Assembly: GCA_013361595.1 (NCBI GenBank)
Contig: JABFXT010000139.1
Span: 1 to 6,869 of the forward strand
DNA: 6,869 bases
Origin: Nocardia sp.
GTDB lineage: Bacteria; Actinomycetota; Actinomycetes; Mycobacteriales; Mycobacteriaceae
Reading direction: 5' to 3'
The notes under the pieces are model-generated. The model had not been told where the DNA came from, did no database searches, and saw only the letters and a list, made by a program, of their open reading frames with translations. The position numbers and the translations under genes are program-made. Below are positions 1 through 4,057 of the stretch, in pieces; within the stretch, counting starts at the first letter, position 1, and every line of letters starts with the position of its first letter.

Positions 1-211
1 CCGCGCCACCGGTGGCCCCGGCGATCGCCGCGATGTGCTCCGCGTCGTCGGGGCCCGGGTCTACCACCACGCAATCCGTGCGATCGGGTGACCGCAGGAT
101 CCAGGTGTTCGTACCGTCCAGGGTCATCGGTCCCGGATTGTTCGCGAGCAGTACCGACGCCGACGGCGTCACCGCGCGGAGTTGCCCATAGGCCGGATGG
201 GTGAGTGTCAC
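1..211 (-). CDS. MBL-fold metallo-hydrolase, N-terminal part (Rv3677c-like), cut by window edge
   Basis: This is the first 70 codons of a metallo-beta-lactamase-fold hydrolase; the rest lies beyond the left edge. The visible protein has the typical start of the fold: a strand leading into NNPGPMTLDGTNTW (about residues 25-38), then CVVVDPGPDDAEHI, the beta-strand and Asp-Pro-Gly turn seen in LACTB2-like and glyoxalase-II-like members. The metal-binding HxHxDH motif would come later and cannot be seen, so activity and substrate are unknown. Two GTG codons are adjacent (214-212 and 211-209). I chose the second because GGAGG at 223-219 then has a 7-base spacer, against 4 bases for the first. The family and its place beside ridA match M. 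tuberculosis Rv3677c. In that genome the next gene outward is the cAMP receptor protein gene crp, but this window cannot show whether that holds here. Confidence 0.85.
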   Translation of the reverse strand, partial: MTLTHPAYGQLRAVTPSASVLLANNPGPMTLDGTNTWILRSPDRTDCVVVDPGPDDAEHIAAIAGATGGA

Positions 212-224
212 CACGACACCTCCA

Positions 225-247
225 ATTCGAAAGTCGCCCCTTCGAAT
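225..247. promoter_or_regulatory. Inverted repeat of two TTCGAA sites, candidate operator for the MBL gene
   Basis: ATTCGAA (225-231) and TTCGAAT (241-247) form perfect 7-bp inverted arms around a 9-base spacer. Each arm contains the self-palindrome TTCGAA, and their centres are 15 bp apart. The repeat falls between the proposed -10 element (250-245) and the Shine-Dalgarno sequence (223-219) of the MBL gene, so it would overlap the transcription start. A repressor site is plausible; an RNA hairpin in the leader is the alternative. I do not recognise the motif as that of a known regulator. Confidence 0.4.
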
Positions 248-250
248 CTA
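245..250 (-). promoter_or_regulatory. Candidate -10 element of the MBL gene
   Basis: The minus strand reads TAGATT, which fits the actinobacterial TANNNT -10 consensus. It would place the transcription start near 238 and leave a leader of roughly 27 bases containing GGAGG. No convincing -35 element is visible. If real, the MBL gene can be transcribed independently of the upstream DUF4177-ridA pair. Confidence 0.4.
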
Positions 251-294
251 TGGGTTCCGCCGCGGGTGTGCCGAACCGGGACCGTCGAGCTCGC

Positions 295-780
295 TCAGCG
301 GACCTCGGCGATCAGTTCGACCTCCACCGGAGTGTTCTTCGGCAGTTCGAAGACACCGACCGCCGAGCGGGCGTGCGCGCCCGCCGTGCCGAACACCTCG
401 CCGAGGAACTCCGACGCACCGTTGATCACCAGCGGCTGATCGGTGAAACCCGGCGCCGAAGCGACGAACCCGACCACCTTCACGATCCGCACGACCTCGT
501 CCAGGCCGACCAGATCGTGTACGGCTGCCAGCGCGTTCACCGCGCACCAGCGGGCCGCGGTCACCGCTTCGTCGAGCGACACCTCGGCGCCGACCTTGCC
601 GACCGCCGACAGTTCACCTGCCACGAATGGCAGCTGCCCGGAGGTGTAGACGTAGTTGCCGGTGCGCAGTGCGGGCACGTACGCGGCCACCGGCGCGACC
701 ACCGGTGGGACGGTCAGGCCGAGCCGGTCGAGATTGGCCTGCCAGTCGGTCGCCGGACGATTCGCTTCGGATTCCGCCAT
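295..780 (-). CDS. RidA/YjgF/YER057c/UK114-family protein (Rv3678c-like)
   Basis: A 161-residue protein of the RidA superfamily. Classical RidA proteins are trimers that hydrolyse reactive enamine/imine intermediates made by PLP enzymes; many relatives have unproven roles. Visible family features are GNYVYTSGQLP (residues 41-51), the helix SLDEAVTAARWCAVNALAAV (68-87), and the C-terminal signature HARSAVGVFELPKNTPVEVE (136-155). Arg138 lines up with the arginine that binds the substrate carboxylate in RidA, and the final VEVE keeps the conserved glutamate. At 161 residues it is longer than the roughly 128 of classical RidA, which suggests the longer YjgF-like subgroup. The ATG at 780 gives the normal N-terminus; upstream in-frame codons run through the neighbouring gene and are rejected. 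The DUF4177 stop lies 5 bases upstream and only a weak Shine-Dalgarno is present, so translational coupling is likely. Confidence 0.9.
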   Translation of the reverse strand: MAESEANRPATDWQANLDRLGLTVPPVVAPVAAYVPALRTGNYVYTSGQLPFVAGELSAVGKVGAEVSLDEAVTAARWCAVNALAAVHDLVGLDEVVRIVKVVGFVASAPGFTDQPLVINGASEFLGEVFGTAGAHARSAVGVFELPKNTPVEVELIAEVR

Positions 781-785
781 GGCGC

Positions 786-950
786 TTACTGCTTCGGCCG
801 CTTGAGGTAGGCGACATGCTGTTCGCCGGTCGGGCCGGGCAGCACGGTCACCAGTTCCCAGCCGTCGGCGCCCCACTGATCCAAAATCTGTTTGGTCGCA
901 TGGGTCAGCAGCGGTACGGTCGCGTATTCCCACAGGGTCACATCGCTCAT
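786..950 (-). CDS. DUF4177 small protein (Rv3678A-like)
   Basis: A 54-residue protein of unknown function. It has the DUF4177 pattern: a short N-terminal strand with Trp7-Glu8-Tyr9, a helix around residues 17-28, then DGWELV (29-34) and a last strand ending VAYLKRPKQ. Such domains are small alpha/beta folds without known catalytic residues, and no membrane segment or signal peptide is visible. It lies 5 bases upstream of ridA on the same strand, so the two are almost certainly one transcript. I chose the ATG at 950, which gives the compact domain. An in-frame ATG at 977 would add nine residues (MSYQVGSVR) and cannot be excluded, because neither start has a strong Shine-Dalgarno. The gene diverges from the ATPase operon across a 150-base spacer. 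Confidence 0.85.
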   Translation of the reverse strand: MSDVTLWEYATVPLLTHATKQILDQWGADGWELVTVLPGPTGEQHVAYLKRPKQ

Positions 951-994
951 GCGCACGGAGCCTACTTGGTACGACATCGGTGACCCACGGCGCG

Positions 995-1011
995 ATCGCC
1001 GGTCCGGCGAT
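995..1011. promoter_or_regulatory. Perfect 8-bp inverted repeat in the divergent spacer, candidate operator
   Basis: The sequence ATCGCCGG-T-CCGGCGAT is a 17-base palindrome with perfect 8-bp arms around one central T. It lies 45 bases upstream of the DUF4177 start at 950 and 90 bases upstream of the ATPase start at 1101. It is therefore better placed to act on the DUF4177-ridA side, or as a hairpin in that leader. The one-base centre is poor for an RNA loop, which favours a DNA-binding site. No known regulator motif is recognised. Confidence 0.4.
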
Positions 1012-1087
1012 AGGGAGACCGTCCCGGTGTCTGGTACACCACATCCACACAAACCGGAGTATGCGGGCATCCGCCCGATACGAGTTA

Positions 1088-1093
1088 TAGGCT
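1088..1093 (+). promoter_or_regulatory. Candidate -10 element for a leaderless arsA1 mRNA
   Basis: TAGGCT fits the TANNNT -10 consensus and is followed by exactly 7 bases before the GTG at 1101. That places the predicted transcription start on the G of the start codon. No Shine-Dalgarno precedes this GTG, which supports leaderless translation as is common in mycobacteria and relatives. No good -35 hexamer is visible 16-18 bases upstream, which is also common for such promoters. Confidence 0.5.
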
Positions 1094-1100
1094 CGCGACC

Positions 1101-2138
1101 GTGGCAGAACCAACGACGATGTCGGAATCGGCCGAACCGGGCCTGAAGACGGGGTGGCCCGACAGCGCGACGAAAGCCCGCCTGCACTACGTATCCGGTA
1201 AGGGCGGCACCGGTAAATCCACGGTGTCCGCGGCCCTGGCACTGGCGCTGGCCGCCGGCGGACGGCGAGTGCTGTTGGTCGAGGTGGAGAACCGGCAATC
1301 GATCGCCCAGTTGTTCGACCTGCCACCGTTGCCGCCCACCGAGACGAAGATCGCCACCGCCGACGGTGGCGGCGAAGTGGTGGCCCTGGCCCTCGATATC
1401 GAGCATGCGTTCCTCGAATACCTCGATATGTTCTACAACCTCGGCTTCGCCGGCCGCGCGATGCGCCGGATGGGCGCCATCGATTTCGTCACCACCATCG
1501 CGCCGGGCCTGCGGGATGTCATCCTGACCGGCAAGATCAAGGAGTGCGTGGTCCGGACCGGTAACTCGGGCCGCCCCGTCTATGACGAGGTCGTCGTCGA
1601 CGCCCCGCCGACCGGCCGGATCGCCAGTTTCCTCGACGTCACCCAGGCGATGGCCGAGCTGGCCAAGGGCGGCCCGATCGCCGCGCAGGCCGAGGGCGTT
1701 TCCGCCCTGCTGCATTCGGATCAGACGGTGATCCACCTGGTGACGCTGCTCGAGGCCTTGCCGGTACAGGAGACCATGGACGCGATCACCGAACTGCGGG
1801 GCAACGATCTGCGGATCGGCAGCGTGATCGTCAATCGCGCCGTGCACAGCCCGCTCAGCGCCGAGGCCCGTACCGCCGCGACCACCGGTGAACTGGACGC
1901 CGACGCCGTCCGGGCCGGTCTGGAATCCGCCGGAATCACCCTGTCCGCCGCCGATTTCACGGGCCTGCTCACCGAGACCGTCGAGCATTCGGCCACGCTG
2001 GGCGCCCAGGACGTCAGCGCGGCCGAATTGCTGGATCTGGAGGTTGCCCGGCTGCTGTTGCCCGCCCTCCCCAACGGTATGGACCTGGGCGGCCTGTACG
2101 AACTGGCGGCCCATCTGAACGAGCAGGGAGTCCGATGA
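1101..2138 (+). CDS. ArsA/Get3-like P-loop ATPase, subunit 1 (Rv3679-like)
   Basis: A 345-residue SIMIBI-class ATPase of the ArsA/Get3 family and the apparent orthologue of M. tuberculosis Rv3679. The deviant Walker [10 protein letters not shown] is at residues 33-41, with signature Lys34 and phosphate-binding Lys39. The DTAPTGHTLR-like segment is [17 protein letters not shown] (164-180, Asp167), and the adenine-contacting VNR is at 244-246. Switch I is atypical: where ArsA/Get3 have Asp-Pro-Ala, this protein has Glu63-Asn64-Arg65. There is no CxxC zinc motif and only one cysteine (Cys149), so the metal-binding features of Get3 and arsenite-binding ArsA are absent. Cytosolic; no membrane segment. 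It probably forms a heterodimer with the next gene product, whose start overlaps its stop by four bases. Handling of tail-anchored or other hydrophobic clients is inferred from Get3 homology. An arsenic pump role is unlikely. GTG 1101 was chosen from the leaderless promoter. Confidence 0.88.
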   Translation: MAEPTTMSESAEPGLKTGWPDSATKARLHYVSGKGGTGKSTVSAALALALAAGGRRVLLVEVENRQSIAQLFDLPPLPPTETKIATADGGGEVVALALDIEHAFLEYLDMFYNLGFAGRAMRRMGAIDFVTTIAPGLRDVILTGKIKECVVRTGNSGRPVYDEVVVDAPPTGRIASFLDVTQAMAELAKGGPIAAQAEGVSALLHSDQTVIHLVTLLEALPVQETMDAITELRGNDLRIGSVIVNRAVHSPLSAEARTAATTGELDADAVRAGLESAGITLSAADFTGLLTETVEHSATLGAQDVSAAELLDLEVARLLLPALPNGMDLGGLYELAAHLNEQGVR

Positions 2139-3274
2139 GCACCCGACCGGCCGGCCCGGCACCACTCGATATCGCCGCCATTCTCGCCGACCGGGAGGCC
2201 CGGGTCGTGGTGTGCTGCGGTTCCGGCGGCGTCGGTAAGACCACCACCGCGGCGGCCATTGCCCTGCTCGCGGCCGAGCAGGGACGCAAGGTCGTCGTCC
2301 TCACCATCGACCCGGCCCGGCGACTGGCCCAGTCGCTCGGCGTCGCGGATCTGGACAACAGTCCACAGCGGGTGGAACTGGGGCCCGAGGCCAAGGGCGA
2401 GTTGCACGCCATGATGTTGAACATGCGCCGCACCTTCGACGAAATGGTGCTGGAACACACCACCCCGGACAAGGCCGAGCAGATCTTCGCCAACCCGTTC
2501 TATCAGGCGGTGGCCTCCTCGTTCGGTGGCACTCAGGAATATATGGCGATGGAGAAGCTGGGGCAGCTCGCAGGACACCGCGAATGGGATCTCATCGTCG
2601 TGGACACCCCGCCCTCGCGTAACGCCCTGGATTTCCTGGACGCCCCCAAACGGCTGGGCAACTTCCTGGACGGCCGCATGATCCGGGTCATCATGGCACC
2701 CGGACGGGGGGTCGGACGGTTCGTCACGGGCGCGATGAGCCTGGCGTTACGCGGGGTGTCGACGATCGTCGGCGGTCAGATGCTCAAGGACGCCTCGAAT
2801 TTCCTGCAGTCACTGGAATCGTTGTTCGGTGGTTTCCAGGAGCGCGCGAATCGCACATTCGCCATGCTCGCCAAACCCGGCACCCATTTCCTGGTGGTCG
2901 CCGCCCCGGAACCCGACGCCCTGCGTGAGGCATCGTTCTTCGTGGACCGGTTGTCGACCGAGAAGATGCCGTTGGCCGGACTGGTGCTCAACCGGACGCA
3001 TCCGGTGCTGTGCGCACTGCCGTCGGACCACGCGCTCACCGCCGCCGACCGTCTCGATGATTCGGATCCGCTATCGGCGGGCGTGCTGCGGGTGCATGCT
3101 CAGCGAGTCGCTACCGCGCGCCGGGAACAGCATCTACTGCATCGCTTCACCGGTGCGCATCCGCGGGTGCCGATCGTCTCGGTGACGGCGCTGCCGTTCG
3201 ATGTCACCGACCTGGCCGCCCTGCGCGCGGTGGGGACGCAACTGGCCGGTGCGCAGACCGCCGCGCAGGCTTGA
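2135..3274 (+). CDS. ArsA/Get3-like P-loop ATPase, subunit 2 (Rv3680-like)
   Basis: A 379-residue partner ATPase and apparent orthologue of M. tuberculosis Rv3680. The P-loop is GSGGVGKTT (residues 29-37): Lys35 is present, but the signature lysine of the deviant Walker A is Ser30. Switch I is intact as TIDPARRL (57-64, Asp59). The segment [20 protein letters not shown] (155-174, Asp157) corresponds to the DTAP motif, and LNR (285-287) to the adenine contact. Residues 179-216 are rich in hydrophobic and glycine residues and may form the helical client-binding or membrane-touching part seen in Get3-type proteins; this is inference. No CxxC motif. The ATG at 2135 overlaps the upstream stop (ATGA) and has GGGAG at 2126-2130, so expression with subunit 1 is coupled. 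The gene ends before a strong hairpin terminator. Together the two subunits complement each other's altered active-site motifs. Confidence 0.88.
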   Translation: MSTRPAGPAPLDIAAILADREARVVVCCGSGGVGKTTTAAAIALLAAEQGRKVVVLTIDPARRLAQSLGVADLDNSPQRVELGPEAKGELHAMMLNMRRTFDEMVLEHTTPDKAEQIFANPFYQAVASSFGGTQEYMAMEKLGQLAGHREWDLIVVDTPPSRNALDFLDAPKRLGNFLDGRMIRVIMAPGRGVGRFVTGAMSLALRGVSTIVGGQMLKDASNFLQSLESLFGGFQERANRTFAMLAKPGTHFLVVAAPEPDALREASFFVDRLSTEKMPLAGLVLNRTHPVLCALPSDHALTAADRLDDSDPLSAGVLRVHAQRVATARREQHLLHRFTGAHPRVPIVSVTALPFDVTDLAALRAVGTQLAGAQTAAQA

Positions 3275-3324
3275 CCGGCTCCCGGATCCGGTCCGGCAAT
3301 TGCTCGATCGGGCCCGCACAGGCA

Positions 3325-3361
3325 AACCGCCGGGCACTCGAAACTCGAGTGCCCGGCGGTT
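3325..3361. terminator. Bidirectional hairpin terminator between arsA2 and whiB4
   Basis: The arms AACCGCCGGGCACTCGA (3325-3341) and TCGAGTGCCCGGCGGTT (3345-3361) are perfectly complementary over 17 bp with a 3-base loop (AAC). The hairpin lies 50 bases after the arsA2 stop and 22 bases after the convergent whiB4 stop, so it probably ends both transcripts. There is no U-tract on either strand beyond two or three bases, typical of actinobacterial terminators that lack the poly-U tail. A weaker 6-bp hairpin (GACCGG at 3273-3278, CCGGTC at 3288-3293) overlaps the arsA2 stop. Confidence 0.85.
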
Positions 3362-3383
3362 GGTCGTCCAATAGGGAATTCGT

Positions 3384-3707
3384 TTACATAGCCACCTGAT
3401 GATGGCGCTGAGCGTGGAAGAAATCCGACCAAGAGGTCACCTCGGGATGCTGCTTGAGCAGCGCACGCCGCTGTCGTTCGGTCATCCCGCCCCACACACC
3501 GAACTCGACCCTGTTGTCGAGTGCGTCGGCCCCGCACTCCATCAGGACCGGGCAGTGCCGACAGATCGTCGCCGCTTTGCGCTGGGCGGCGCCGCGGACG
3601 AACAGTTGGTCGGGATCCACTTCCTTGCATCGGGCCTGGGCCACCCAGGCGATCCTTGCTTCGGCTTCCTCTACGTCCAATCGAGCGACGGGGGTTGTCA
3701 TGTGCAT
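3384..3707 (-). CDS. whiB4: WhiB-family Fe-S redox regulator, WhiB4-type
   Basis: A 107-residue WhiB protein. The four cysteines that bind the [4Fe-4S] cluster are Cys27, Cys49, Cys52 and Cys58 (C-x21-C-x2-C-x5-C), followed by the turn GVWGG (70-74) and the basic segment TERQRRALLKQ (76-86) expected to touch DNA. The core closely matches M. tuberculosis WhiB4 (Rv3681c) as I remember it, including FVRGAAQRKAA, VEFGVWGGMTERQRR and HPEV-SWSD, and its place beside ponA2 fits too. In M. tuberculosis WhiB4 senses oxygen and oxidants, represses antioxidant genes and affects beta-lactam tolerance. The ATG at 3707 is preferred because AAAGGGG lies 8 bases upstream; a second ATG at 3701 would shorten it by two residues. 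The N-terminus is shorter than in Rv3681c, and the tail (FFHAQRHHQVAM) is histidine-rich and different. Confidence 0.93.
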   Translation of the reverse strand: MHMTTPVARLDVEEAEARIAWVAQARCKEVDPDQLFVRGAAQRKAATICRHCPVLMECGADALDNRVEFGVWGGMTERQRRALLKQHPEVTSWSDFFHAQRHHQVAM

Positions 3708-3800
3708 TTGGTGTGCCCCTTTGCCAGTCCGAACACCGGGTCACGGCGCTCCGGAATCGCGTGCCACTCCGCAGCAACCCGAGCCCCGCTGCGAAGTGCA

Positions 3801-3814
3801 CCACATTCCACATT
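3801..3814. repeat. Tandem 7-bp direct repeat CCACATT
   Basis: CCACATT occurs twice without a gap (3801-3807 and 3808-3814), ending one base before the CRP-like palindrome. On the whiB4 strand it reads AATGTGGAATGTGG. It would lie just downstream of the candidate -10 element, around the whiB4 transcription start. Two copies of a short motif at a promoter could bind a regulator, but chance cannot be excluded. Confidence 0.35.
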
Positions 3815-3815
3815 G

Positions 3816-3835
3816 AGTGTTAGCTCTATCACACT
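3816..3835. promoter_or_regulatory. CRP/FNR-like palindrome upstream of whiB4
   Basis: On the whiB4 strand the site reads AGTGTGATAGAGCTAACACT. Outer arms AGTGT/ACACT are perfect inverted repeats. The inner half-sites TGTGA-N6-TAACA differ from the CRP consensus TGTGA-N6-TCACA at one position. Mycobacterial CRP (Rv3676) uses closely related sites, and its gene lies near this block in M. tuberculosis. The centre is about 118 bases from the whiB4 start codon and 232 bases from the ponA2 start, so whiB4 is the likelier target. Confidence 0.5.
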
Positions 3836-3845
3836 GAGCTCTCAA
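3817..3845 (-). promoter_or_regulatory. Candidate whiB4 promoter
   Basis: On the minus strand TTGAGA (3845-3840, near the TTGACA -35 consensus) is followed after exactly 17 bases by TAACAC (3822-3817), a poor -10 match. The CRP-like palindrome covers nearly all of the spacer between them. Other -10-like hexamers, TAGATT and TACCTT, occur just upstream, so the real start may differ. The predicted leader would be about 100 bases. Confidence 0.3.
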
Positions 3846-4045
3846 TCTAGGTAAAGGTATGCCGATTGCGCAAGACCGAGTACTGACTTTTTGGTACGTC
3901 CGTGCCTGCGCGTCGTCGCCCGGCAGCCGCCCGCCTGCCCGTATACGCACGTCAGGCACCTTCCGCGATAAACCCCGCTCAATCCACTGATCAGCGAAGA
4001 CAACACCCCGCATCCACACCTCACGAGCCCGGAACCGTGACCCTC

Positions 4046-4051
4046 TACGCT
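4046..4051 (+). promoter_or_regulatory. Candidate -10 element for a leaderless ponA2 mRNA
   Basis: TACGCT fits TANNNT and lies 6 bases before the GTG at 4058. As at arsA1, the start codon lacks a Shine-Dalgarno, so transcription probably begins at the GTG itself. The -35 region (about 4022-4028) shows no TTGACA-like hexamer. This element decides the ponA2 start and argues against the upstream in-frame GTG codons at 3902 and 4037. Confidence 0.5.
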
Positions 4052-4057
4052 GGTGCT

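Larger units (their letters stand above)
3708..4057. other. Divergent regulatory spacer between whiB4 and ponA2
   Basis: These 350 bases hold no gene that I can support; the short reading frames on both strands lack family features and credible starts. The segment from about 3815 to 3900 is clearly richer in A+T than its surroundings and contains a CRP-like palindrome (3816-3835), a candidate whiB4 promoter and several TA-rich hexamers. The segment from 3900 to 4057 could be read in frame with ponA2 from GTG 3902, but that extension looks non-coding and is followed by the predicted leaderless ponA2 promoter. Confidence 0.7.

Noticed and set aside
205..810. A 201-codon plus-strand open frame over ridA.
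   Set aside because: It is antisense to a well-conserved RidA-family gene and its Arg/His/Asp-rich sequence has no family features.
295..1326. A 343-residue version of the RidA protein with a long N-terminal extension.
   Set aside because: The extra codons run through DUF4177 and the divergent promoter region. The ATG at 780 gives the usual family N-terminus.
786..2165. A 459-codon open frame on the minus strand spanning the DUF4177 gene and the first ATPase gene.
   Set aside because: Only its last 54 codons (DUF4177) resemble a protein family. The rest is antisense to a clear ATPase and is rich in Gly, Gln, Asp and His, as expected of an antisense frame in GC-rich DNA.
1101..3274. An arsenic-resistance operon.
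   Set aside because: ArsA-type folds are present, but there are no arsenite-binding cysteines and no other ars genes. The orthologous pair is Get3-like.
3741..4019. A 92-codon minus-strand open frame in the whiB4-ponA2 spacer.
   Set aside because: No family features and no ribosome binding site; it overlaps the promoter elements of both neighbours.
3902..4057. A 52-residue N-terminal extension of PonA2.
   Set aside because: It is Pro/Arg/Ala-rich without conservation that I recognise, lacks a Shine-Dalgarno, and contains the predicted -10 element of the shorter form.
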